A DNA stretch of 64,000 bases, from the NCBI GenBank assembly GCA_902770635.1, contig CACXTX010000002.1, positions 1 to 64,000 on the forward strand, given 5' to 3'. Both the position numbers and the translations under genes were made by a program. This DNA is from an uncultured Prevotellaceae bacterium. Its GTDB lineage: Bacteria > Bacteroidota > Bacteroidia > Bacteroidales > Bacteroidaceae. The notes under the pieces were generated by a model that saw nothing but the letters and a program-made list of their open reading frames with translations, was not told where the DNA came from and did no database searches. Positions within the stretch are counted from its first letter, which is position 1, and every line of letters begins with the position of its first letter. Shown here piece after piece: positions 1 to 6,753 of the stretch.

Positions 1-306
1 GAGGTAAGAGTCAACCTATATAAGTTTTAATGTTTAACCGAGTCAACTAATCTTAGGGTTTAGACATAATGACAGTCAACCCAAATCAGGAAACGTCAGC
101 CTATCCCTGTTTTTTTGACCTTTGCATCATCGGCTACGGAAACAGGGTTAAGCGAAAAGTCAAACAGAAACAATACTCCAAGAGTAACAAAAATTACTTT
201 CGGAGTAATTAAAATTCTATTCGGAGTAATTGAAATTACTTCCGAAGACTCCATCTTGACTTACTACATCGGATGACAGTCACCTATGGCGTCTAAGTGC
301 TTAATT
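1..306. other. Intergenic region downstream of the WYL gene
   Basis: No gene is visible. An inverted repeat CCCTGTTT (105-112) / AAACAGGG (140-147) could form a hairpin. From 193 to 247 there are three degenerate copies of a 21-bp unit containing TTCGGAGTAATT. The first copy is also a 7-bp inverted repeat, AATTACT...AGTAATT. The stretch is AT-rich and lies beyond the 3' end of the minus-strand regulator gene. Confidence 0.5.
193..247. repeat. Degenerate 21-bp tandem repeat with internal dyads
   Basis: Units begin at 193, 214 and 235, spaced exactly 21 bp. Each carries a form of AATTACT, TTCGG or AGTAATT, so each unit can fold on itself. It could be a 3' structure of the regulator mRNA or a protein-binding array; nothing in the sequence decides this. 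Confidence 0.5.
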
Positions 307-1209
307 TCAACTATTATAAATATCATACAGATTGTTGACGATAGTTCTTATTCTGGTTCTCAATGACAAAGGTTTTAGCACCTCAAAATCGTCCAAGTGA
401 GCCATAATCTCCTGTTCAAAGTCGTAGGTAGGCTTTAGATCATACTCAAATATGGAGTATTCTGCAGTAATAGTGGTTTCCTGCTGGGAATGATGAAGCG
501 GAAGTGAACGTAGATACTTTACCTGACTATTTGCCACTTTAATAACTATATGTTCACAAGCCAATCCGTCTTCTATGATGATGCCAAAAGAATCTTGATA
601 GTAATCGTTTATATCAAAATCATTGGGATATTTGAATGTTTGATCCTCCAATTCCAAAGTATTAATTCGGTCTGTTGCAAAAATGAGAATCCTGTCTTTA
701 TCAAGAGGACGTCCGACAATGTACCATCGTTGGCGGAACAATTTTAGAGCATAAGGCATAAATGTATGCTGTTTTGCTGTTTCTCTGTCAAAACTCTGAT
801 AGTCAAACGAAATGACTTTGTTTTCTCGCAATGCCTGAATGATTGTGGGCAGATGAGGTTCACTTGAAGGAATCCGTTCAAGCGATATACGCTTACCAAT
901 ATCCTCTGCCTCACGCACAATAGAACTGACAGCTACACTATTGACTAACCATCTGCGTAATTCCCCGTTTCGAAAACTGTCATCATCTTCAATACGATAG
1001 GTGTTGTCATGCTTATCACAAACGATATTCAAATCGAAAAGCATTTCTATCTCTTTACGGTGATAATCAAAAGTCCGACGAGGAATGTCTTTCCCATCGT
1101 ACAAATAGCAGTCATGCCAACGCTCATTCAACTCCTTCAATGTGATGCGTCCCACACGATAGATTGTTGTTAGTTCCCAAATGTAGCGTGCAAAAAGATA
1201 TTTAGCCAT
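307..1209 (-). CDS. WYL-domain transcriptional regulator
   Basis: A 300-aa protein with an N-terminal winged-helix-like region (about residues 1-75) and a WYL domain in the second half. The signature is visible as RQRWYIVGR near residue 160, preceded by ISFDYQSF. WYL domains sense ligands or nucleic acids and often control defence or accessory loci (family knowledge). The reading frame could open at a TTG at 1230, but that codon lies upstream of or at the start of transcription predicted from the promoter at 1228-1258. The ATG at 1209 (MAKYLFARY) is therefore preferred. It diverges from the AT-rich gene group at 1.38-3.5 kb, so control of that group is plausible but inferred. Confidence 0.8.
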   Translation of the reverse strand: MAKYLFARYIWELTTIYRVGRITLKELNERWHDCYLYDGKDIPRRTFDYHRKEIEMLFDLNIVCDKHDNTYRIEDDDSFRNGELRRWLVNSVAVSSIVREAEDIGKRISLERIPSSEPHLPTIIQALRENKVISFDYQSFDRETAKQHTFMPYALKLFRQRWYIVGRPLDKDRILIFATDRINTLELEDQTFKYPNDFDINDYYQDSFGIIIEDGLACEHIVIKVANSQVKYLRSLPLHHSQQETTITAEYSIFEYDLKPTYDFEQEIMAHLDDFEVLKPLSLRTRIRTIVNNLYDIYNS

Positions 1210-1227
1210 AATCGATAGATTTTTGTG

Positions 1228-1258
1228 CAAAAATACAAAAATAATAGAGACTGTGCAA
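1228..1258 (-). promoter_or_regulatory. Promoter of the WYL regulator gene
   Basis: On the minus strand GTTG (1259-1256) is followed after 20 nt by TATTTTTG (1235-1228), matching the Bacteroidetes -33/-7 pattern. Predicted transcription start is about 1221-1225, which rules out the TTG at 1230 as start codon. Confidence 0.6.
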
Positions 1259-1384
1259 CGTTATTGCCGATTCTTGGCGTTCCTTTGCAGAAAATTTTAT
1301 AAATATGCAATGTAATCAGGTTTTGGCTATCCTGGAGAGTAATGATGGAATAATAAATGAAGATACAGATTGGCAAAGAATAAT

Positions 1385-1969
1385 ATGGTACTAGATATGA
1401 GCATTTACGAAGAGATTAAAACGGCTATTATGGGAATGGAAGGCGTAACTGATGTGTGTTACGGATATTCCGAGAAAACTAATTGTTATTGTTTGCACTT
1501 TACAAATAATGATAGGAAATTCTACCTGGTTTCATCTACAAAACATAGCAACCATTTTTATAATAGTTATTTTGAAGATTTCTGGGTTATAGACTATTCC
1601 TATTATACTCCAAAAGATGTTATCTCAATCTTGAAAAGGTTGTTTTCTTTATTGTCTGTTTATGATACTGACAATATGGTTGATGAAATGGAAGCTCTTG
1701 CAGATGCCATGAAACTTGATTATGAATACGCTGACGATGATGATCAATGGGAAAAGCTAGCCTCTATTCTTGCTGAAAGATATATCAATGATAATCATTT
1801 GCTTGATGATGAGTATGGTGTATTATACACAGTTATAGAGCATGTGTGTATTAATGCTGTTATTGGATTTTGGACCGAGATGCGACGTCAAGCGAAACGT
1901 AAGAATAAGGAAAGAAAGAAACAGAAAAGAAAAGGGAGAGCAATCATTAAGCGAAGAGACAATTTATGA
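1385..1969 (+). CDS. Uncharacterised protein, acidic middle, basic tail
   Basis: A 194-aa protein that I do not recognise. It has no signal peptide or membrane segment. The central part is acidic (several Asp/Glu runs near residues 95-125). The last 30 residues are strongly basic with many Lys/Arg, suggesting nucleic-acid contact or a ribosome-associated tail. The frame also allows a TTG start at 1370 and a later ATG at 1397; ATG 1385 is a compromise without a clear ribosome binding site. A short ORF of 29 codons (1305-1394) overlaps the start in another frame and could couple translation. The AT-rich composition matches its neighbours at 2.0-3.5 kb and differs from the rest of the window. 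Confidence 0.6.
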   Translation: MVLDMSIYEEIKTAIMGMEGVTDVCYGYSEKTNCYCLHFTNNDRKFYLVSSTKHSNHFYNSYFEDFWVIDYSYYTPKDVISILKRLFSLLSVYDTDNMVDEMEALADAMKLDYEYADDDDQWEKLASILAERYINDNHLLDDEYGVLYTVIEHVCINAVIGFWTEMRRQAKRKNKERKKQKRKGRAIIKRRDNL

Positions 1970-2015
1970 AAAAAAATAGTGAACTTGGGGAATACACTAT
2001 ATAAGATTTTTTTCG

Positions 2016-2023
2016 TATTTTTG
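2016..2023 (+). promoter_or_regulatory. -7 promoter element before the GIY-YIG gene
   Basis: TATTTTTG followed by C lies 25 nt before the ATG at 2049. No well-spaced TTTG was found upstream (the nearest TTG leaves a 28-nt gap), so only the -7 element is supported. Confidence 0.45.
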
Positions 2024-2048
2024 CAATCAGAAACTAAAAGCACTTGTT

Positions 2049-2912
2049 ATGGGAAAGATCATTTCAATTAGGGAGTTGTTAAGCCTTAGAGGTCTTGACG
2101 TTACTAAAAAAATCAAAGTTGTGCGACATAAAGACTCGCGCAAAGAAGTTGTTATTCGCGGAAAACTGGAGCAGGGTAATCCGTATGATTGGTATCGTTA
2201 TAACAGGGATCTGTTTATTGGGTATCAAAGTGAACAAAGTAAAGAGGTTTATAAAGATGTTGATTACATTGTTTCTTTTATTGGTGAACATGGTACAACG
2301 TCTCGATTCGTTGGAGTTTACCATATAGACGGAATGACGGAAACAACTTTTCCTAATGGTACTATTTGTTACGATTACAAAATGTCACAAGTTCCTGGTT
2401 TTGAGGAATTGGAAGAACGCATTATAATTGATTGGGGAAACAGTGCTCTTTCATGGCATCAGTGGCTAACGAAGGATAAAGACAAAGACGTTATTGAGAT
2501 AACTCCAGGTTTTGACAATGTTTTTCCTGGTTATGAAAATGTGTTGTTAAGATTAGGTGATATGCAAAACATAATAATTAAAAAAGAGTACCCAGAATGG
2601 AAACGAATGTTGAGTGCAGTCAACTGCATATATGTAATTTCTGACAGAAAATCTAAATCATTATATATAGGTTCAACATACAACCAGGAGGGGATATGGG
2701 GACGATGGAAACAATATGCAGAAACAGGTGGACATGGTCACGACGTAACACTAAGAAAGTTATGTGAAGAAGATGCTCAATACGGTAATAATTTCTCTTG
2801 GGCTATTTTAGAAATTCTGCCTTTAAATATAAGTCAGGATGAAGCTGTTGCAATAGAAACGAGATACAAGAATAAACTGGGGAGAGAAATCTGCTCACTT
2901 AATAATAACTAG
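2049..2912 (+). CDS. GIY-YIG nuclease family protein
   Basis: A 287-aa protein. The last third (about residues 195-287) carries a GIY-YIG domain: CIYVISD and SLYIGST form the two signature strands, GIWGRWKQY supplies the Arg-containing helix, and EAVAIETRYKNKLG near the end supplies the expected catalytic Glu. Such domains cut DNA through a single Glu-dependent metal site (family knowledge). The first 190 residues are not recognised; they contain several aromatic and acidic strands and may be a target-recognition or regulatory domain. It follows an uncharacterised gene by 79 bp with its own -7 element and precedes another unknown by 14 bp. A role in defence or element maintenance is an inference from domain and context. 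Confidence 0.75.
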   Translation: MGKIISIRELLSLRGLDVTKKIKVVRHKDSRKEVVIRGKLEQGNPYDWYRYNRDLFIGYQSEQSKEVYKDVDYIVSFIGEHGTTSRFVGVYHIDGMTETTFPNGTICYDYKMSQVPGFEELEERIIIDWGNSALSWHQWLTKDKDKDVIEITPGFDNVFPGYENVLLRLGDMQNIIIKKEYPEWKRMLSAVNCIYVISDRKSKSLYIGSTYNQEGIWGRWKQYAETGGHGHDVTLRKLCEEDAQYGNNFSWAILEILPLNISQDEAVAIETRYKNKLGREICSLNNN

Positions 2913-2926
2913 AAGAATTTTATGTT

Positions 2927-3493
2927 ATGAAGTACGAAACGCCATTTGACCTTCCGCTTGATGATTACGAAGGTCTGATTGAGAGAAACGAGTATTGGGA
3001 TGATTCTGGTGATGAAGCGAACTGGCTGACTATGGACCAGAAGCTTATACGCCTTGCTGGATTTGTGCAGAAAGGTGGTGATTTAGCAAAAGTTATCACC
3101 AATTATGCCGAAAGTCATGATGAATATAAACGCAAGAGAATACAATTTCGTGTCGGGTCGTATATTCTGAAGCTTATGGCGGGTGATAGATACACGATCA
3201 ATACGAAAGATGTGCCATTGGTTGACCGCATTAAATGCTTGAATAAAGAAGAACTTGTTGAACTTTTATCGCAAGAGCTTACGCGTGGGGTTGTCAAGAC
3301 AGAAAAGTATGACAAAGATTACAAAACTCATGAAGACTGGGAAGTGCTTTCCAATAATGATGACTTCAGAATAAGCGACGAGAACCTTGACGCTATTGAA
3401 CGCAGGCATTGGCACGAGAATCCCGATGAATCTTTCACAACATATTCAAACAGGTCAGATTATTGGTGGAACTATGGTAATAGTCTGTGGTAG
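2927..3493 (+). CDS. Uncharacterised protein downstream of the GIY-YIG gene
   Basis: A 188-aa cytosolic-looking protein without signal peptide or membrane helix. I do not recognise the family. The N-terminal part is acidic (DLPLDDYEGL). A predicted helical middle (residues 45-120) has alternating Lys/Glu. The C-terminus is rich in Trp, Asn, Tyr and His (YWWNYGNSLW). The start lies 14 bp after the GIY-YIG stop, so the two are probably co-transcribed. It is the last gene before the hairpin cluster and terminator at 3514-3634. Confidence 0.6.
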   Translation: MKYETPFDLPLDDYEGLIERNEYWDDSGDEANWLTMDQKLIRLAGFVQKGGDLAKVITNYAESHDEYKRKRIQFRVGSYILKLMAGDRYTINTKDVPLVDRIKCLNKEELVELLSQELTRGVVKTEKYDKDYKTHEDWEVLSNNDDFRISDENLDAIERRHWHENPDESFTTYSNRSDYWWNYGNSLW

Positions 3494-3513
3494 AGAAATA
3501 GGGATTTTACCAC

Positions 3514-3634
3514 ACAACTCTTGATCTGAGTTGTAGCGGGTGAACCGCAGGGACGGGCACCTGTTCCACGCCCTGCAAAACAGCAAAATAACCTATCGGC
3601 CTCACCGCCCTGAAACGAGCGGTGAGGCTTTTCT
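3514..3634 (+). ncRNA. Candidate structured RNA / 3' UTR with four hairpins
   Basis: Four consecutive stems can be drawn. They are ACAACTC/GAGTTGT (3514-3534), GCGG/CCGC with a GTGAA loop (3536-3548), CAGGG/CCCTG with inner CG and GG pairs (3548-3575), and GCCTCACCGC/GCGGTGAGGC (3599-3628) followed by TTTT. The last is a terminator. The first three are more structure than a terminator needs. I do not recognise a known RNA family, and there is no clear promoter directly upstream, so it could be the 3' end of the preceding operon. Confidence 0.4.
3599..3634 (+). terminator. Intrinsic terminator after the accessory genes
   Basis: A perfect 10-bp stem GCCTCACCGC (3599-3608) / GCGGTGAGGC (3619-3628) with a 10-nt loop is followed by TTTTCT. 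Confidence 0.8.
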
Positions 3635-3669
3635 ATATGTCATACTTTTAAAACCGAACAACAATGAAA

Positions 3670-3765
3670 CTATTTTTGTTGATTTTCCCGGTTCTTCTGC
3701 AATTTAGTTGAAATATCGTAAATCTTGACAAATTGAACAAGTAGATTTTCAGTGAAGCAACTCAT
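3670..3765 (-). other. Possible 31-codon ORF or gene fragment
   Basis: The minus strand encodes a 31-residue peptide beginning MSCFTENLLVQ and ending with a Lys/Gln/Asn-rich tail. Its composition is protein-like, but no family is recognised and no promoter is evident. It may be the remnant of a gene eroded at the edge of the accessory patch, or chance. Confidence 0.2.
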
Positions 3766-3860
3766 TAAATCAATCGACTCGAGTCATTTTTTTTGAGGAC
3801 CTTGGAGTACAGAATGTTTCACTCAGTCACAAAGAGAAAATCAGTAAAACATGCAAAAAG

Positions 3861-3892
3861 TTGGGAGGTTATGAAATAATTACCTATATTTG
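3861..3892 (+). promoter_or_regulatory. Promoter of a small transcription unit
   Basis: GTTG (3860-3863) is followed after 21 nt by a perfect TATATTTG (3885-3892). No CDS of useful length follows; a terminator ends at 3970. Confidence 0.6.
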
Positions 3893-3897
3893 CATTG

Positions 3898-3970
3898 TAT
3901 GACAATAAAAATTGTAATCAGGGATATAAGGAAAGATGCGCCAGAAGGGTTATCCTGACGCATCTTTTTT
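3898..3970 (+). ncRNA. Candidate small RNA of about 70 nt
   Basis: The predicted transcript begins 5-8 nt after the promoter at 3861-3892 and ends at the terminator at 3935-3970. It contains a small ACAAT/ATTGT hairpin (3902-3915) and the terminator stem, with no ORF of note. It is convergent with the ATPase gene ending at 3986. Confidence 0.45.
3935..3970. terminator. Terminator between the small RNA and the ATPase gene
   Basis: GATGCG (3935-3940) pairs with CGCATC (3959-3964), extended by CAG/CTG across a C/A mismatch, and is followed by TTTTTT on the plus strand. On the minus strand the same stem lies just after the stop at 3986 with a weaker T run, so it may work in both directions. Confidence 0.7.
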
Positions 3971-3985
3971 ATGATAGATGATAGA

Positions 3986-4912
3986 TTACATCGGAAGGCT
4001 AAGCACGAAACGGGAGCCTGTGCCTGTGTGTTCGGTGTCGAGCACGAGATTACCACCCAGGCGACGGGCTAAGTTGCGGGCTACGGTGAGGCCGACACCC
4101 TGTCCATCGAAGAACTGGTTGAGCTTGGTATAAGGTTCGAAGATGCGCTCTGCGTCGGCGGCATCGACACCTGTGCCCGTATCCTCCACTGCATAGATTA
4201 CCAGCAAATTGTCCATATCCACTGAGACATTGAGGGTTATCGTGCCCTCGCTGGTGAACTTCAGGGCATTGTCCAGCAGATGGGTCAGCGAACGGACGGC
4301 TTTCTGAAGGTTGGTGGACAGCATCGTGGCAGCTGCGTCCGGTGCCACATTGTATTCAAACTTGGCATGCTGAGCCTTGTCAACACCAGAGAGCTTAATG
4401 GCCTCGTCGGAAACCTTAGCCACCAAGATATTGTCAGTACGCTCGATGGGCGGCAGGTCAGCTTGCATGTCGTCCATGTCAATAAGTTTGTATATCAGGG
4501 GCAATGCGCGCACATCACCACTGGCCTTTGCGTCAGCCAGCATCTGCTTCACTACCAGACGAGTGGTCTCACTCTTCTTCTGAATAGTATCCTTCGTTGC
4601 GTCCAGCTCTGCCTGCAAGCTGTTGCAACGCTGCTGCAAAGCCTCGTTGACAGACGTAGCCTTCTTGAAATCCTCCTCCAACTTCTCATAGTTTTGCAAA
4701 GCCTGATCATAGCCTTCACCAACGTTATCATAGCTTTGCTCCAACTTACGATAATCGTTGAGCAATTTCTCCTGCTCATCTACTTTAAACTGATAATCGT
4801 TGAGCAACTTTTGTTGTTCCACAGCCTGACCGTGACTGGCTTTCATCTGGAAGTAGAGTCCTGTAGCCAGTCCGATAGCTATTACAAGGACAATAATAAA
4901 TGCGTAAAACAT
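3986..4912 (-). CDS. Membrane-anchored coiled-coil protein with histidine-kinase-type ATPase domain
   Basis: A 308-aa protein. Residues 1-22 form one membrane helix, and residues about 28-125 are a Gln/Leu/Lys-rich coiled coil with repeated LLNDY motifs. Residues about 195-308 are a HATPase_c domain with the N box (HLLDNALKFT), G1 box (EDTGTGV), F box (IFEPYTKL) and G2 box (GQGVGLTVARNLA). The phosphorylated His region (H box) of a sensor kinase is not visible. The protein therefore looks like an ATP-binding kinase module without a dimerisation/phospho-acceptor domain. It ends an apparent operon with STAS (5-bp gap) and RsbW-like genes, so a partner-switching role is more likely than classical two-component signalling (inference). 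Confidence 0.75.
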   Translation of the reverse strand: MFYAFIIVLVIAIGLATGLYFQMKASHGQAVEQQKLLNDYQFKVDEQEKLLNDYRKLEQSYDNVGEGYDQALQNYEKLEEDFKKATSVNEALQQRCNSLQAELDATKDTIQKKSETTRLVVKQMLADAKASGDVRALPLIYKLIDMDDMQADLPPIERTDNILVAKVSDEAIKLSGVDKAQHAKFEYNVAPDAAATMLSTNLQKAVRSLTHLLDNALKFTSEGTITLNVSVDMDNLLVIYAVEDTGTGVDAADAERIFEPYTKLNQFFDGQGVGLTVARNLARRLGGNLVLDTEHTGTGSRFVLSLPM

Positions 4913-4917
4913 AATCT

Positions 4918-5229
4918 TTATTCAGCTATCTTTTCAACCTTGATGAACTTTGTGAAGCCGGTCATGGCAAGCACCTTGTAGATTTCAGGCCTTACATTGG
5001 TCATCTTGAATGTGCCTTTCAGCTGAGTAACGGTGCGCATCGTCTTCTGGATGATGCGAAGACCAGAGCTTGCCATATAGGTCAGTTCCGAGCAGTCCAT
5101 CTCCAGATTGACGCCTCCATCAGCCAAGGCTGGCTGAATATCTTGTTCAAACTGTGCAGCATTGATGGTGTCAATACGCTCGCCTGTCTTAATGATGGTC
5201 TTTCCATTTTCGTTGATAATCTCTGTCAT
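4918..5229 (-). CDS. STAS-domain anti-sigma-factor antagonist family protein
   Basis: A 103-aa single STAS domain. The segment LEMDCSELTYMASSGLRII contains the conserved Asp and the Ser pair followed by Gly, where RsbV/SpoIIAA-type proteins are phosphorylated by their kinase. It sits 42 bp downstream of an RsbW-like kinase gene and 5 bp upstream of the ATPase gene, so the three probably form one switch. No SigB-type sigma factor or PP2C phosphatase gene is nearby, so the final target is unknown. Confidence 0.85.
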   Translation of the reverse strand: MTEIINENGKTIIKTGERIDTINAAQFEQDIQPALADGGVNLEMDCSELTYMASSGLRIIQKTMRTVTQLKGTFKMTNVRPEIYKVLAMTGFTKFIKVEKIAE

Positions 5230-5271
5230 AGCAATTCTGTTATTTATTACTTATTCAATTTGCATTTTCAT

Positions 5272-5682
5272 TTATCTGATGTTCTTTCTCATCGTCAGCA
5301 GATTCTTGCCCTCCAGCCGCTGATAGCTCACCTCGTTCATGATGTTCTTGACGATATAGATGCCCATGCCACCAATTTCCCTTTCAGTAGGGTTGATGTC
5401 CGGGTTGGCATCTTCTTTCTGTGTCGGGTCGAACTCCTTTCCGCTGTCACTCAGCACAAAGCAGAGTTCGTTTCCGTCATATTCAGCCTCCAGTTCTATC
5501 TCGCCCTCGACATCTTTGGGATAGGCATAGAAGATGACATTGCTGACCATCTCCTCCATCACCAGATTCAAATCCATACGGAGCTCCATGCTAAGTCCCA
5601 GTTCATTGCCAATCTCCTCGATGAAACGATTGACCCTTTCCAGTTCGCCTACCTGGTTCTTCAGCTTCAGCTCCTTTTTCAT
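5272..5682 (-). CDS. RsbW/SpoIIAB-type serine kinase (anti-sigma family ATPase)
   Basis: A 136-aa HATPase_c_2 protein. Visible motifs are the N box NLVMEEMVSNVIFYAY (residues about 40-55), G1 LSDSGKEFDP (about 79-88) and G2 GGMGIYIVKNIM (about 108-119). These enzymes phosphorylate a STAS antagonist and hold or release a partner (family knowledge). The start ATG at 5682 is preceded by AAGGTG. The gene starts 6 bp after the dapA stop, so the trio probably shares the dapA transcript. In Bacteroidetes the bound partner need not be a sigma factor. Confidence 0.85.
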   Translation of the reverse strand: MKKELKLKNQVGELERVNRFIEEIGNELGLSMELRMDLNLVMEEMVSNVIFYAYPKDVEGEIELEAEYDGNELCFVLSDSGKEFDPTQKEDANPDINPTEREIGGMGIYIVKNIMNEVSYQRLEGKNLLTMRKNIR

Positions 5683-5688
5683 AGCACC

Positions 5689-6576
5689 TTAAATCTTCAA
5701 TTCCTTCAGAATCTCGCTCATGCGCTGCATGTTTTTGATACGCATAGGAACCAAGGGCAAACGTAAAACGTTGCTGATAAAGCCCATCTCGCTGAGCATA
5801 GCCTTCACACCCGCAGGATTGCCATCTACGAAAAGCAGCGAAAAGAGGTCAGTAAAGCGATGGTGTATCTTGCGGGCACCATCGTATTCGCCCTTCATCT
5901 GCAAACGAATCATCTTAGAGAACTCCTTGGGAAGTGCATTGCCTATCACACTGATGACGCCCACCGCACCACATGAAACCATGGGGAAAGTCAGCGCGTC
6001 GTCACCAGAAATAACATCAAACGACCGAGGCTTGTTCTTGATAATCTCATCCACTTGTTCCAAATTGCCGGAAGCCTCCTTGATAGCTACGATATTGGGG
6101 CAGTCGGTAGCCAAGCGGACCGTAGTCTCGGCCTTCAGGTTAACACCCGTACGGCCTGGAACATTATAAAGGACTACGGGCAGTTTTGTAGCTGCTGCTA
6201 TAGCCTTGAAATGCTGATAAAGTCCCTCTTGCGAAGGCTTGTTATAATATGGACAAACACTCAGCACACCGTCTATTCCCTTGAAGTCGCCATTCTGGAG
6301 TTCCTCAACGACGGCTGCCGTGTTATTACCACCACATCCCATCAGGATGGGCACTCGTCCACCAACCAAATCAACTATCAGATCCTTGATCTTCTTTTTC
6401 TCCTCGGCTGTTAGCGTCGGAGTCTCGCCTGTCGTGGCGAGAATGCAGAAGAAGTCTGCTCCATTACTGAGCTGATACTCCACCAAACGAATCAGTGCCT
6501 TATAGTCCACCGAACCGTCTTCCTGAAAAGGGGTTATCAGCGCAATACCTAAACCTTTGAAGATATTATGTACCAT
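5689..6576 (-). CDS. dapA: 4-hydroxy-tetrahydrodipicolinate synthase
   Basis: A 295-aa TIM-barrel aldolase that condenses pyruvate with aspartate semialdehyde on the way to lysine and diaminopimelate. Evidence includes the N-terminal GLGIALITPF, the ATTGETPTL substrate loop, YYNKPSQEGLYQHF, VLYNVPGRTGVN with the catalytic Tyr, and the Schiff-base Lys in VAIKEASGN. The open frame extends upstream to 6660, but the -7 element at 6605-6612 places transcription start inside that extension, so ATG 6576 (MVHNIFKGLG) is chosen. It is followed by the partner-switching genes at 6-bp spacing, an unusual association. Confidence 0.93.
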   Translation of the reverse strand: MVHNIFKGLGIALITPFQEDGSVDYKALIRLVEYQLSNGADFFCILATTGETPTLTAEEKKKIKDLIVDLVGGRVPILMGCGGNNTAAVVEELQNGDFKGIDGVLSVCPYYNKPSQEGLYQHFKAIAAATKLPVVLYNVPGRTGVNLKAETTVRLATDCPNIVAIKEASGNLEQVDEIIKNKPRSFDVISGDDALTFPMVSCGAVGVISVIGNALPKEFSKMIRLQMKGEYDGARKIHHRFTDLFSLLFVDGNPAGVKAMLSEMGFISNVLRLPLVPMRIKNMQRMSEILKELKI

Positions 6577-6604
6577 AAAAAATAAGAATTCTTGCTTTTT
6601 GACT

Positions 6605-6612
6605 GCAAAATT
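6605..6612 (-). promoter_or_regulatory. -7 element of the dapA promoter
   Basis: The minus strand reads TAATTTTG followed by C, 28 nt before the dapA ATG. A well-spaced TTTG was not found. It sits just downstream of the glgB terminator. Confidence 0.55.
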
Positions 6613-6645
6613 ACACATTTTAATTGTAAACTGTATCTTATTTCG

Positions 6646-6692
6646 CAAAAAAATAGCCACTATGGAAAAATTACCATCAAAATAGTGGCTAT
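6646..6692 (-). terminator. Terminator after glgB
   Basis: On the minus strand ATAGCCACTAT (6692-6682) pairs with ATAGTGGCTAT (6663-6653) and is followed by a run of seven T (6653-6647). It lies between the glgB stop and the dapA promoter. Confidence 0.7.
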
Positions 6693-6726
6693 ACCGATGA
6701 AACGAGACATCAGCATAGCCACTATT
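6652..6726. repeat. Three alternating copies of a 12-bp repeat
   Basis: AATAGCCACTAT occurs at 6652-6663, inverted at 6681-6692 (ATAGTGGCTAT) and direct again at 6715-6726. The middle copy can pair with either flank, so two mutually exclusive hairpins exist in the glgB 3' region. One of them is the terminator. Confidence 0.75.
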
Positions 6727-6753
6727 AAATAATTATGTCCTGTTAAGGCTCTC

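Larger units (their letters stand above)
3494..3985. other. Gene-poor spacer with hairpin cluster and a small transcription unit
   Basis: The spacer holds four successive hairpins ending in a strong terminator (3514-3634). A possible 31-codon minus-strand ORF fragment spans 3670-3765. A 10-bp palindrome GACTCGAGTC lies at 3776-3785. A complete promoter at 3861-3892 is followed within about 75 nt by a terminator. The base composition shifts from AT-rich (left) to the window's usual level (right), so this may be the edge of the accessory patch. Confidence 0.6.

Noticed and set aside
1230..1230. TTG as start of the WYL regulator
   Set aside because: It lies upstream of the transcription start predicted from the -7 box at 1228-1235; ATG 1209 fits better.
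3664..3711. Short plus-strand ORF encoding a hydrophobic 15-mer after the hairpin cluster
   Set aside because: Too short, with no promoter directly upstream; probably chance.
4280..5766. Plus-strand ORFs opposite the ATPase, STAS and RsbW-like genes
   Set aside because: They are shadows of well-supported minus-strand genes with clear family motifs.
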